Source: an uncultured Collinsella sp.
GTDB taxonomy: Bacteria; Actinomycetota; Coriobacteriia; Coriobacteriales; Coriobacteriaceae
Assembly: GCA_900540935.1 (NCBI GenBank)
Contig: UQHW01000022.1
Coordinates: 1-36,246 of the forward strand
Direction: 5' to 3'
DNA: 36,246 bases
The translations under genes were made by a program, and so were the position numbers. Positions within the stretch are counted from its first letter, which is position 1. Each line of letters opens with the position of its first letter. Below the pieces are notes generated by a model that made no database searches, had not been told where the DNA came from, and was given only the letters and a program-made list of their open reading frames with translations. Shown in pieces: positions 6,688 to 15,207 of this stretch.

Positions 6688-8454
6688 ATGGAGCAACTCA
6701 TCGCCATCATCGAAAAGGGCCAGCCCTTTTTCAACGCGATCGCCCGCAACAAGTACCTCAAGGCGATCCGCGACGGCTTTATCTCCGTCATCCCCATCAT
6801 CATCTTCTCGTCCATCTTTTGCCTGGTAGCCTCGGTCCCCAACATCTGGGGTTTCTACTGGCCCGATGACATCAACAACGCCCTGTGGAAGTGCTACAAC
6901 TACTCCATGGGCATCCTGGCCATCGCCTGCGCCGCCACCACGGCCAAGCACTTCGCCGACGCTCAGAACCGCGATCTGCCCAAGAACAACCAGATCAACT
7001 TCATCTCGTGCATGTGCGCGGCCATCATCGGCTTCTTGCTCCTTTCGAGCGACACGATCGCCACGGACGCCGCCAGCGGTTTCAACACCACCTACCTTGG
7101 TTCCAAAGGCCTGCTGACCGCCTTCATCGCTGCGTTTGTGACCGGCATCATCTACAAGTTCTTCATTAAGCGCAACATCACCGTCAAGATGCCCGAGCAG
7201 GTTCCGCCCAACATCTCGCAGACCTTTAAGGACATCATCCCCTTCTCCGTCTGCATCACCGTCTTTTGGGTCTTTGACATAGCCTTCCGCGCTGCTTTTG
7301 GCTTCTGCTTTGCCCAGGGCGTCATCCAGGTGTTCCAGCCCCTGTTCACCGCTGCCGACGGCTACATCGGCCTCGCTGTGATCTACGGCGCCATGAGCCT
7401 GTTCTGGTTCGTCGGCGTCCACGGCCCCTCGATCGTCGAGCCCGCCATCGCTGCCGCTCTCGTTGCCAACATGACCGACAACCTGGCTGCGTTCCAGGCT
7501 GGCCAGCACGCTTCCGCTGTCCTGACCCAGGGTGCTCAGTACTTCGTCGTCTGCATGGGCGGCACCGGCGCCACGCTCGTCCTGGTCTTTATGTTCTGCT
7601 TCCTGGCCAAGTCTCAGGAGATGCGCGCCGTCGGTAAGGCCGCCATCGTCCCGGTCTGCTTTGCCGTCAACGAGCCGCTGCTGTTCGCCGCACCCATCGT
7701 GCTCAACCCCGTCTTCTTTGTCCCGTTTGTCTTTGCCCCGATCGCCAACATCTGGATCCTCAAGATCTTTATCGACTTCTTGGGCATGAACGGCTTTATG
7801 TACACCCTGCCTTGGACCGTCCCCGGCCCCATCGGCACCATCATGGGCCTGGGCTTCCAGCCGCTCGCCTTTGTGATGCTCGCCCTTATCCTGGTCGTCG
7901 ACTTCGTTCTGTACTACCCGTTCTTCCGTGCCTATGACGCCCAGAAGTGCGCCGAGGAGGCCGAGATTTCCCAGGAGGAGCTCGCCGCCAAGAACGCCGA
8001 GAAGGCCGCCAAGCTCAACGATGCCTTCCAGGGCAAGGCTGACGCCAAGAGCGTTGCCGCCGGCGCTGCTGCCGAGGCCGTGAAGGCCGATGCCCCCGCC
8101 GCTGCCACCACAGAAGCTACAGCCGCCAGCGACCTCAACGGCAAGCGCGTGCTCGTGCTCTGCCAGGGCGGCGGAACCTCGGGCCTGCTCGCCAACGCGC
8201 TGGCCAAGGCTGCCAAGGAGCGCGGCATCGATCTTGAAACCGCTGCCGAGGCCTATGGCAACCACGTGGACATGCTCCCCGACTTCGATCTGGTCGTCCT
8301 GGCCCCGCAGGCCGCAAGCTACCTGGCCGACCTGCAGAAGGACTGCGAGCGCGTGGGCAACAAGTGCGTCGCCTGCCGTGGCAAGCAGTACATCGAGCTC
8401 TCCCAGAACGGCGATAAGTCTCTCGCCTTCGTCTCCGAGCAACTCTCGAAGTAA
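6688..8454 (+). CDS. lacE: PTS lactose-type EIICB permease 1
   Basis: Membrane sugar permease (EIIC, lactose/cellobiose family) fused to its phosphoryl-transfer IIB domain; it imports and phosphorylates a disaccharide, most likely lactose or another beta-galactoside. The first 430 residues hold about eight to ten hydrophobic segments and the family motifs NEPLLFAAPIVLNP and LPWTVPGPIG; the substrate region reads FVGVHGPSIVEP. A 60-residue Ala/Glu/Lys linker follows, then the IIB domain with phospho-Cys492 in VLVLCQGGGTSG. Length (588 aa) fits LacE (about 565-590). No IIA is fused; LacF at 4773 is the likely partner. lacG follows after a hairpin spacer, so this is a two-gene operon divergent from LacI 1. 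Confidence 0.92.
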   Translation: MEQLIAIIEKGQPFFNAIARNKYLKAIRDGFISVIPIIIFSSIFCLVASVPNIWGFYWPDDINNALWKCYNYSMGILAIACAATTAKHFADAQNRDLPKNNQINFISCMCAAIIGFLLLSSDTIATDAASGFNTTYLGSKGLLTAFIAAFVTGIIYKFFIKRNITVKMPEQVPPNISQTFKDIIPFSVCITVFWVFDIAFRAAFGFCFAQGVIQVFQPLFTAADGYIGLAVIYGAMSLFWFVGVHGPSIVEPAIAAALVANMTDNLAAFQAGQHASAVLTQGAQYFVVCMGGTGATLVLVFMFCFLAKSQEMRAVGKAAIVPVCFAVNEPLLFAAPIVLNPVFFVPFVFAPIANIWILKIFIDFLGMNGFMYTLPWTVPGPIGTIMGLGFQPLAFVMLALILVVDFVLYYPFFRAYDAQKCAEEAEISQEELAAKNAEKAAKLNDAFQGKADAKSVAAGAAAEAVKADAPAAATTEATAASDLNGKRVLVLCQGGGTSGLLANALAKAAKERGIDLETAAEAYGNHVDMLPDFDLVVLAPQAASYLADLQKDCERVGNKCVACRGKQYIELSQNGDKSLAFVSEQLSK

Positions 8455-8465
8455 GTAACGCTCAT

Positions 8466-8495
8466 GGCCAGCCGACCATCAGCAGCCGGCTGGCC
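8466..8495 (+). other. intercistronic hairpin between lacE and lacG
   Basis: Perfect 9-bp stem GGCCAGCCG / CGGCTGGCC with a 12-base loop and no U-tract. It sits between the stop of lacE and the chosen start of lacG. A similar hairpin separates the second IICB-lacG pair (13357-13383). mRNA stabilisation or processing is likely. Confidence 0.55.
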
Positions 8496-8520
8496 CTTCG
8501 AATTAGACGATTGGATCATC

Positions 8521-9960
8521 ATGTCCGTTAATCCTACTAGCGTCACCAACCCACCCGCGCAGTTTCCCGAGGACTTTGTCTTTGGCGGCGCCACCGCTGC
8601 CTACCAGGTAGAGGGCGAGACCCGTACCCACGGTAAAGGCAAGGTCGCCTGGGACGACTTCCTGGAGGCCCAGGGGCGCTTCTCCCCCGATCCCGCTTCG
8701 GACTTCTACAACCAATACCCCGTCGATCTGGAACTGTGCGAGGAGTTTGGCATCAACGGCATTCGACTCTCCATCGCCTGGAGCCGCATCTTCCCCAATG
8801 GTACCGGCGAAATCAACCCCGAGGGCGTGCAGTTCTATCACGATCTCTTCGCCGAGTGCCACAAGCACCACGTTGAGCCGTTTGTCACGCTGCATCACTT
8901 CGATACGCCGCTGCCCCTCTTTGAGAAGGGCGACTTCCTCAACCGCAAGACCATCGATGCCTTTGTGGACTTTGCCACCTTCTGCTTTAAGGAGTATGCC
9001 GACCAGGTGACCTACTGGTTCACCTTTAACGAGATCTGGGCCGACGCCTCCAACACCTACATCGAGGGCACCTTCCCCGGTGGCGTCAAGGCGCATCTTG
9101 CCGAGGCCTTCCAGTGCGAGCACAACATGATGCTCGCCCACGCCAAGGCCGTGCTGGCCTTCCACAACGGCGGTTTTAAGGGCAAGATCGGCGTCATTCA
9201 GTCGTTGGAGTTCAAGTACCCGCTCAACGAAAACGACCCCGCCGACATCAAAGCCGCCAACAACGAGCACGTGCTGCAAAACCAGTTTTTGCTCGACGCC
9301 ACCTTCCGCGGCGACTACGCGCCCGACACCCTCGAGTGCGCCAACCGCCTGGCCGCCGTCTCGGGCGGCACCATCGAGATCTTGGACGAGGACCTCGAGA
9401 TTATGCGCGAAGCCGCGCTCTACAACGACTACCTGGGCGTTAACAACTATCAGTGCCGCTTCTTGAAGGCTTACGATGGCGAGAACGACCTGCACCACAA
9501 CGGTACGGGAGAGAAGGGCACCGGCCGCTGGCGCGTCAAGGGCATTGGCGAGCATGTGAACAAGCCTGGCATCCCCACCACCGACTGGGACTGGATCATC
9601 TATCCCGAGGGCCTGTTCGATCTGCTCGTCTACATTAAGCAGCGCTACCCCAACTACAAGCAGATCTTCATCACCGAGAACGGCATGGGCTACAAGGACC
9701 CCTACAAGGACGGTTTTGTGGACGACCAGCCGCGCATCGACTACATCGAGCAGCACCTGCGCTGGTTGCTCAAGGCCATGGAGGTGGGCGTCAACGTGGG
9801 CGGCTACTTCCTGTGGAGCCTGCAGGATCAGTTCTCCTGGACCAATGGCTACAACAAGCGTTACGGCTTCTTCTACGTTGACTTTGAAACCCAGAAGCGC
9901 ACGCCCAAGGCAAGCGCATACTGGTATAAGCACGTGGCGCAGACCCGTCGTCTGGACTAG
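8521..9960 (+). CDS. lacG: 6-phospho-beta-galactosidase (GH1), copy 1
   Basis: Cytoplasmic family-1 glycoside hydrolase that cleaves phosphorylated beta-galactosides, giving galactose-6-phosphate. Acid/base Glu171 lies in FTFNEIW and nucleophile Glu386 in FITENGMG. The C-terminal phosphate-binding pattern SWTNGYNKRYG supplies the Ser, Lys and Tyr of 6-phospho-glycosidases; the Trp directly after the Ser is, in characterised LacG, linked to galactose rather than glucose recognition. Length is 479 aa from the ATG at 8521. The earlier ATG at 8464 would run through the hairpin and has no SD, and copy 2 begins at the equivalent place. The product feeds LacAB. A 6-phospho-beta-glucosidase activity is the main alternative. 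Confidence 0.88.
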   Translation: MSVNPTSVTNPPAQFPEDFVFGGATAAYQVEGETRTHGKGKVAWDDFLEAQGRFSPDPASDFYNQYPVDLELCEEFGINGIRLSIAWSRIFPNGTGEINPEGVQFYHDLFAECHKHHVEPFVTLHHFDTPLPLFEKGDFLNRKTIDAFVDFATFCFKEYADQVTYWFTFNEIWADASNTYIEGTFPGGVKAHLAEAFQCEHNMMLAHAKAVLAFHNGGFKGKIGVIQSLEFKYPLNENDPADIKAANNEHVLQNQFLLDATFRGDYAPDTLECANRLAAVSGGTIEILDEDLEIMREAALYNDYLGVNNYQCRFLKAYDGENDLHHNGTGEKGTGRWRVKGIGEHVNKPGIPTTDWDWIIYPEGLFDLLVYIKQRYPNYKQIFITENGMGYKDPYKDGFVDDQPRIDYIEQHLRWLLKAMEVGVNVGGYFLWSLQDQFSWTNGYNKRYGFFYVDFETQKRTPKASAYWYKHVAQTRRLD

Positions 9961-10052
9961 TTAACGCCATCGGCCGCCGTGACCATCACGCTGCCGTGCA
10001 CCTTACCATTCCCGATCGCATGGGCGCTGCGTCCATGCACCTCTTTCCGTGT

Positions 10053-10116
10053 GGCGGATACGACCTTCCCGGTGGATGCTTCAGCATCCTTGGTCGTATC
10101 CGCCGTTTTTGTTTTT
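10053..10116 (+). terminator. rho-independent terminator of lacG copy 1
   Basis: 13-bp stem GGCGGATACGACC / GGTCGTATCCGCC followed by GTTTTTGTTTTT. Confidence 0.9.
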
Positions 10117-10141
10117 GGGCGGACCGAGGGCGGGCCGTTTG

Positions 10142-10276
10142 TCTCAATCTGTAACATGTAGACCACTTTTGACCGTCTAGTTGTTACAAATCGAGACAAA
10201 CGGAATAAGCCGGGCCAAAAATCTCGATCTGTAACATCTAGCCGAGTTTTTGGGTCCTAGCTGTTACAGATTGAGA
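10142..10276. repeat. 55-nt palindromic repeat array 1 (2 units)
   Basis: Units at 10142-10196 (type A loop, containing ACTTTTGACCGTCTAG) and 10222-10276 (type B loop, containing GAGTTTTTGGGTCCTAG). Each has ends TCTCRATCTGTAAC / GTTACARATYGAGA and is exactly 55 bases; the spacer is 25 bases. The array lies between convergent genes (lacG 1 and LacI 2) and fills most of 9961-10299 besides the terminator. Confidence 0.85.
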
Positions 10277-10299
10277 CAAACGGAATAGGCCGAGCACGT

Positions 10300-11301
10300 C
10301 TACGCCCGCAAGTCCTTTACGCTGGAACGCTCGACCAGCACGCCCGAGACGAGCGTACGGCTTCTGGAGCTCGGGGCTTCCAGACCTGCGACGACCTCGT
10401 TAAGCGCACGGACGCCCAGCTCGCGGTGACGGAACTTCACCGACGTCAGAATCGAGTTGGGAATCGTCTTGTAAAGCTCGTCATCAAAGCCGATCACGGA
10501 CACGTCGTCGGGCACACTGAGCCCTTTGTCACGTAGAGCCATCATCACGCCGTTTGCCATGCAGTCGTTAGCAGCGAGGACCGCCGTGCAATCGGGTTTA
10601 TCGGCAAGCACAAGGCCCGCGGCATAGCCACTATCCGCATTCCAATCGCCTTGCAGAGGCTCGGGCGGCTCAATGCCATGCGCCTCGAGTGCCGCTCGCC
10701 AACCTTTCATACGGCACTGGCTCGACAGCGCTTCTTTCTTACCAGAGACGAAGTACACGTTCTTGTGCCCGTGATTCAAGAAGTACTCGCACGCCATGCG
10801 CGCGCCGCCCTCTTGATCGTCACTGACGGTGGAGCAGGTAGGATGTTCCATCGGTGTGATAATCACCGTCTTGAGGTCTTTCGGTGCCTCAAAAGTATCA
10901 AAGTCATCGACCATCTGACGCAGGTTGAAGATCATGCCATCAACAGGCAGCTGCGACATCCTACGTGCCGCTTCGGCAAGGGTCATCTTCTCCCCCGCCC
11001 GCTTTTTGATCATCGTGAGCGCAAAGCCGCGTTCTTCGGCGGCATCTGCGATACCGTCAATCATGTCCACGGCACCGCCCGACAAGTGGAACAGCACCAC
11101 GCCGATGCACCCGTAACGGCCCAACTTGAGCGAACGCGCGGCAAAGTTCGCCCGGAACCCGAGCGCTTCCATTGCGGAATGGACCTTATCGCGTGTCGAC
11201 TCTCGCACGCTACCGGGCTCGTTAATCACACGCGAAACCGTCTTGAGAGAAACACCCGCGGCAATCGCCACATCGTTCATTGAGACATTTTTCTTGTCCA
11301 T
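10300..11301 (-). CDS. LacI-family transcriptional regulator 2
   Basis: LacI/GalR repressor, 333 aa from the ATG at 11301 (MDKKNVSMNDVAIAAGVSLK). The longer in-frame start at 11364 would add 21 residues not seen in the family. The helix-turn-helix covers about residues 7-26 (MNDVAIAAGVSLKTVSRVIN), the hinge MEALGFRANFAARSLK follows, and the sensor domain contains VLAANDCMANGVMMALRD and VIGFDDELYKTIP. It is divergent from IICB 2/lacG 2, whose promoter it probably controls; AAATG-N11-CATTT at 11439-11459 resembles the sites of regulator 1. Strong similarity to LacI 1 along the whole length shows that the regulator-permease-hydrolase module was duplicated. Confidence 0.9.
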   Translation of the reverse strand: MDKKNVSMNDVAIAAGVSLKTVSRVINEPGSVRESTRDKVHSAMEALGFRANFAARSLKLGRYGCIGVVLFHLSGGAVDMIDGIADAAEERGFALTMIKKRAGEKMTLAEAARRMSQLPVDGMIFNLRQMVDDFDTFEAPKDLKTVIITPMEHPTCSTVSDDQEGGARMACEYFLNHGHKNVYFVSGKKEALSSQCRMKGWRAALEAHGIEPPEPLQGDWNADSGYAAGLVLADKPDCTAVLAANDCMANGVMMALRDKGLSVPDDVSVIGFDDELYKTIPNSILTSVKFRHRELGVRALNEVVAGLEAPSSRSRTLVSGVLVERSSVKDLRA

Positions 11302-11383
11302 CGTTGCCACTACTTCTCCACTCGGTTCTCTATCGCTTGTTTTTTGCGTTCTAGCATACACCACCTGCCTGACTGATAAATCA

Positions 11384-11415
11384 ACCGTTTACCGGACAAT
11401 ATCGACCGCTCACCC
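11384..11415. promoter_or_regulatory. ACCG-N3-ACCG motifs, PTS unit 2
   Basis: ACCGTTTACCG at 11384-11394 and ACCGCTCACCC at 11405-11415. The preceding GATAAATC is shared with the site at 35843 upstream of the mannose-family PTS operon. Confidence 0.5.
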
Positions 11416-11438
11416 GTATATCCTTGTTGCTCTTCCAA

Positions 11439-11459
11439 AAATGTCTTACGTTGTCATTT
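11439..11459. promoter_or_regulatory. LacI-type operator candidate upstream of PTS IICB 2
   Basis: AAATG-N11-CATTT with the core TTACGTTGTCATT, similar to TAACGTTGCCATT in the PTS 1 promoter region; its half-sites are one base further apart. Confidence 0.4.
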
Positions 11460-11562
11460 CGCAATGCCTTCCTTAAGCAGGAAGGTTTCCGGGCAGTCCT
11501 GACCATCCATCGACGACCAGTTCCATCCACATGCATCGCGCATCAAGTAGCAAAGGAGCTCT

Positions 11563-13341
11563 ATGGACGCCATCGTAAAGATGCTCGAAAAGCATCAGCC
11601 GTTCTTTGAGAAGATCTCGAGGAACATCTACCTCCAGGCTATTAAGGACGGATTCCTTGGGTGCATGCCCATCGTCCTCACCTCTTCGATCTTTCTGCTC
11701 ATTGCCACCCTTCCCGGCGTAGTCGGCATCACGCTGCCCCAGCCGCTCATCGACTGGTGCAACAAGCTATACAACTTCACCATGGGCGTCATGGGCATCA
11801 TGGTTGCCGGCACCACTGCCAAGAACTTTACGGCTTCCATGAACCGTCGTATGCCCGCCGGCAAGGTGCTCAACGACGGCTCCACCATGGTAGCCGCCCA
11901 GTGCAGCATGCTGCTGCTCGCCGTTACGCAGTTCACCACCAAGCTCGACGGCTCCGAGCTTTCGGTCTTCGACTGCACCAGCATGGGCACGCGTGGCCTG
12001 TTCTCCGCCTATATCGCCGCGTTCATTACCGTGTGGGTCTATAAGTTCTGCGTCTCGCGCGATCTGACCATTAAGCTGCCCAAGGAGGTTCCGGGCGCCA
12101 TCGCTCAGAACTTCCGCGACATCATCCCCTTTGGCGGCGCTGTCATCATCTGCGGCATCATCGATGTTGTCGTGCGCAACCTCATGGGCGTTCCGTTCTC
12201 CGAGCTGCTCATCAAGCTGCTCTCCCCGCTCTTCACTGCGGCAGAAACCTATCCTGGCCTCATCCTTATCCAGGCAGCCACCGCGTTCTTCTGGTTCATC
12301 GGCGTCCACGGCCCTTCGATTGTCCAGCCGGGCATCGACCCCATCCGTCTTGCCAACCAGGCCGAGAACCTGCAGGTTCTGCTGGCCGGTGGCCACCCCG
12401 CCCACTCCCTCACCTTTAACATGTCGCTCGTGGGTGAGTTCGGCGGCACTGGCGCTACGTTCATCGTGCCGCTTCTGCTGATTCTCTTTATGAAGTCCAA
12501 GCAGCTCAAAGCCGTCGGTAAGGCCTCGATTGTTCCTGTTGCCTTTGCTGTCAACGAGCCGCTGCTCTTTGGCGCGCCGATGATCCTTAACCCCTACATG
12601 CTCATCCCCTTTGTTGCCGCCGGCTGCGTCAACGTAAGTGTTGCCAAGTTCTTTATCGACAACGTGGGCATGAACGGCTTCTCCTTCGTGGTGCCTTGGG
12701 CTACCCCTGCCCCCATCGGCATCTTCATCACCACGAACTTCCAGCTTATCGCCCTGGTATTTGTCGCGATCATCATCTTGCTGGACGCCATCATCTACCT
12801 GCCGTTCTTGAAGGCATACGATAAGCTGCTCTGCGACCAGGAGGCCGAGCGCGCCGCCGAGCTGGGTCTCGAGTCCGATGGTGCTGCCACCATCGCCGCC
12901 AGCACCTCTGCGGCCGCTGTCGAGCAGACCGCCGCTTCCGTCGAGACGACCGCTGCCGCCGCCGACAGCGAGCCTGTCACCGATCAGCCCGAGCCCGCTG
13001 CCGATGCATCCGCTAAGAAGGATGTCGACGGCCTGAAAGTCCTCGTCCTGTGCGCCGGCGCCGGCACCTCTGCCATGCTTGCCAACGCCATCAAGGAAGG
13101 TGCCGCGCAGACCGGAGAGAACATCGCTTCCTCCGCAGGCGCCTATGGCCAGCACACCGCCATCATGGATCAGTACGACGTCATCGTGCTCGCCCCGCAG
13201 GTCCGTAGCTACTACAACGACATGAAGGCCGACACCGATCGCCTGGGCATTAAGCTGCTCGCCCCGCGCGGTAAGGAATATATCGACCTTACTCGTGACC
13301 CCGCTGGCGCCATCAAGTGGCTCCGCGAGAACCTCGACTAG
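11563..13341 (+). CDS. lacE: PTS lactose-type EIICB permease 2
   Basis: Second membrane IICB of the lactose/cellobiose PTS family (592 aa). It opens MDAIVKMLEKHQPFFEKISR, has about ten hydrophobic segments over the first 430 residues, carries FIGVHGPSIVQPG and NEPLLFGAPMILNPYM, and ends in a IIB domain with phospho-Cys497 in VLVLCAGAGTSAML. The linker (about residues 430-488) is unusually rich in Ala, Thr and Glu. AAAGGAG lies before the ATG. lacG copy 2 is directly downstream and LacI 2 diverges, so the layout copies the first module. Which beta-galactoside each permease prefers cannot be told from sequence. Confidence 0.92.
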   Translation: MDAIVKMLEKHQPFFEKISRNIYLQAIKDGFLGCMPIVLTSSIFLLIATLPGVVGITLPQPLIDWCNKLYNFTMGVMGIMVAGTTAKNFTASMNRRMPAGKVLNDGSTMVAAQCSMLLLAVTQFTTKLDGSELSVFDCTSMGTRGLFSAYIAAFITVWVYKFCVSRDLTIKLPKEVPGAIAQNFRDIIPFGGAVIICGIIDVVVRNLMGVPFSELLIKLLSPLFTAAETYPGLILIQAATAFFWFIGVHGPSIVQPGIDPIRLANQAENLQVLLAGGHPAHSLTFNMSLVGEFGGTGATFIVPLLLILFMKSKQLKAVGKASIVPVAFAVNEPLLFGAPMILNPYMLIPFVAAGCVNVSVAKFFIDNVGMNGFSFVVPWATPAPIGIFITTNFQLIALVFVAIIILLDAIIYLPFLKAYDKLLCDQEAERAAELGLESDGAATIAASTSAAAVEQTAASVETTAAAADSEPVTDQPEPAADASAKKDVDGLKVLVLCAGAGTSAMLANAIKEGAAQTGENIASSAGAYGQHTAIMDQYDVIVLAPQVRSYYNDMKADTDRLGIKLLAPRGKEYIDLTRDPAGAIKWLRENLD

Positions 13342-13356
13342 GTTCCTCCCTCTGTT

Positions 13357-13383
13357 GGTGCCCGGATCCCCAGTTCGGGCACC
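13357..13383 (+). other. intercistronic hairpin between IICB 2 and lacG 2
   Basis: Stem GGTGCCCG / CGGGCACC without U-tract. It occupies the same position as the hairpin at 8466-8495 but has a different sequence. Confidence 0.55.
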
Positions 13384-13417
13384 TCTCCCTATTCGAATCC
13401 CACAGAAAGGATGACTC

Positions 13418-14839
13418 ATGACCAACCCCATGCAGTTCCCCGACGGCTTTGTGTTTGGCGGCGCCACCGCCGCTTACCAGGTTGAGGGCGAGACCCGCAC
13501 GCACGGCAAGGGCAAAGTGCCCTGGGACGATTTCCTGGCAGCTCAGGGTCGCTTCTCCCCCGATCCCGCAAGCGATTTCTACAACAAGTACCCGGTCGAT
13601 ATCGACCTGTGCCAGCGCTTCGGCATCAACGGTATCCGCGTCTCCATCGCTTGGAGCCGCATCTTCCCCAGTGGCACCGGTGAGATTAACCCCGAGGGCG
13701 TCGCTTTCTATCACGAGCTTTTCGCCACCTGCAACAAAGCTGGCGTTATCCCCTATGTCACGCTCGATCACTTCGATACGCCCGAGGCCTTTTACCAGAA
13801 CGGCGGCGAGGGATTCCTGACGCGCACGACGATCGACGCCTTTGTCGAGTACGCCAAGTTCTGCTTTGCCGAGTTCACCGAGGTCAAGCACTGGTTTACC
13901 TTTAACGAGATTCCCGCAACCGCCGAGGGCAGCTTTATCGTCGGCAACTGGCCGCACGGCGAGAAGTACCGCCTGGACAAGGCCTTCCAGCTCATGCACA
14001 ACATGATGGTGGCCCACGCCAAGGCTGTCGTCGCCTTCCATGAGGGCGGCTTTGAGGGCGAGATCGGCATTGTCCAGAACCTGGAGCCCAAGTATCCCCT
14101 CGACCCCAACAACGCCGCCGACTGCGAGGCAGCTCGCATGGCCGACGTCATCAACAACCGCTGGGTACTCGACGCCACCTTCCGCGGCCACTATGCAGCC
14201 GATACCATGGAGGCTGCGACCAAGCTGGCCCATATCGCCGGCGGCGAGCTCGACGTCCGCGACGAGGACATCGCCGCGCTGACCGCCGCGCTCCCCTACA
14301 ACGATTGCCTGGGCGTCAACACCTACAAGTGCCAGTTCCTGCGTGCCGCCGAGGGCGAAAACGACATCAACCACAATGGCACCGGCGACAAGGGCTCCTC
14401 GCGCTGGTTCCTCAAGGGCGTGGGCGAGTCATGCGTGCGCGAAGGCATACCCACCACCGATTGGGACTGGATCATCTATCCCGAGGGCCTCTACGACCTG
14501 CTGCTCCGCATTAAGAACGATTACCCCAACTACAAGAAGATCTACATCACCGAGAACGGCATGGGCTATAAGGACGACTTCGAGGACGGCTTTATCGATG
14601 ACGCCCCTCGTATCGACTACATGCGTCAGCATCTCGCGTGGATCCTCAAGGCGATCGACGGCGGCGTGAACGTCGACGGTTACTTTGTGTGGTCGCTGCA
14701 GGACCAGTTCTCCTGGACCAACGGCTATAACAAGCGCTATGGCCTGTTCTACATCGACTTTGAGACCCAGAAGCGCTACCCCAAGGCGAGCGCGTACTGG
14801 TACAAGAACGTCGCGGAGACCGGACTGCTTATGGCCTAG
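13418..14839 (+). CDS. lacG: 6-phospho-beta-galactosidase (GH1), copy 2
   Basis: GH1 hydrolase of phosphorylated beta-galactosides, 473 aa, close to the usual LacG length. Acid/base Glu164 is in FTFNEIP, nucleophile Glu379 in YITENGMG. The phosphate site is SWTNGYNKRYG, with Trp after Ser as in LacG. The protein is closely related to copy 1 over its whole length (shared GFVFGGATAAYQVEGETRTH), but it has NEIPATAEGS after the acid/base where copy 1 has NEIWADASN, so the aglycone side may differ. AAAGGATG is a good SD upstream of the ATG. It ends the second sugar module and is followed by a strong terminator. Confidence 0.88.
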   Translation: MTNPMQFPDGFVFGGATAAYQVEGETRTHGKGKVPWDDFLAAQGRFSPDPASDFYNKYPVDIDLCQRFGINGIRVSIAWSRIFPSGTGEINPEGVAFYHELFATCNKAGVIPYVTLDHFDTPEAFYQNGGEGFLTRTTIDAFVEYAKFCFAEFTEVKHWFTFNEIPATAEGSFIVGNWPHGEKYRLDKAFQLMHNMMVAHAKAVVAFHEGGFEGEIGIVQNLEPKYPLDPNNAADCEAARMADVINNRWVLDATFRGHYAADTMEAATKLAHIAGGELDVRDEDIAALTAALPYNDCLGVNTYKCQFLRAAEGENDINHNGTGDKGSSRWFLKGVGESCVREGIPTTDWDWIIYPEGLYDLLLRIKNDYPNYKKIYITENGMGYKDDFEDGFIDDAPRIDYMRQHLAWILKAIDGGVNVDGYFVWSLQDQFSWTNGYNKRYGLFYIDFETQKRYPKASAYWYKNVAETGLLMA

Positions 14840-14861
14840 TTTCCGCTGCATACCCCCTGTC

Positions 14862-14912
14862 GGCCGCATGCGAATCCCTCCACGGGTTCGCATGCGGCCT
14901 TTTTTGTTTTTG
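14862..14912 (+). terminator. rho-independent terminator of lacG copy 2
   Basis: 13-bp stem GGCCGCATGCGAA / TTCGCATGCGGCC followed by TTTTTTGTTTTT. Confidence 0.92.
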
Positions 14913-14934
14913 ATGGGCCCGTGCGGGCCGTTTA

Positions 14935-15069
14935 TCTCGATCTGTAACATCTAGCCGAGTATTTCGGCCCTAGCTGTTACAGATTTAGACGAACGGGTGG
15001 CCCGGGCCGAACAATCTCGATCTGTAACATGTAGACAACTTTTGACCGTCTAGATGTTACAGATCGAGA
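14935..15069. repeat. 55-nt palindromic repeat array 2 (2 units)
   Basis: Units at 14935-14989 (type B) and 15015-15069 (type A), spacer 25 bases. Unit 3 has TTAGA instead of TGAGA near its right end. The array lies between the lacG 2 terminator and the Fic promoter palindrome and closes the module that array 1 opens. Confidence 0.85.
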
Positions 15070-15124
15070 CAATAAGATAGTCAAATCCGAACTTTCCAAG
15101 CAGTTATGAACCATGGTTTCCAGT

Positions 15125-15199
15125 TTTCGGTATCACGAACATACTTTCGGTATCATTTAATGATATTATGATATCGAAAGTATGTTCGTGATACCGAAA
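15125..15199. promoter_or_regulatory. 32-bp-arm palindrome covering the Fic promoter and SD
   Basis: Left arm 15125-15156 and right arm 15168-15199 match at 31 of 32 positions; the one mismatch would be a G-U pair in RNA. The loop is 11 bases. Each arm contains TTTCGGTATCA twice (once as TTTCGATATCA on the right), so four half-sites are present. TATTAT/TATGAT near 15164-15172 are -10-like. The right end runs into GAAAGGAG, the ribosome binding site. Confidence 0.75.
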
Positions 15200-15207
15200 G
15201 GAGCCGC

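Noticed and set aside
6619..8442. Long minus-strand open frame (607 codons) opposite the first IICB
   Set aside because: It is Gly/Asp/Val-rich without family motifs and lies fully opposite a clear PTS permease; such frames are common antisense shadows in high-GC genes.
8503..9933. Minus-strand open frame opposite lacG 1
   Set aside because: Shadow of a GH1 gene with all catalytic motifs on the plus strand.
11767..13467. Long minus-strand open frame (566 codons) opposite the second IICB
   Set aside because: Same low-complexity composition; no SD or motif; the permease on the plus strand is certain.
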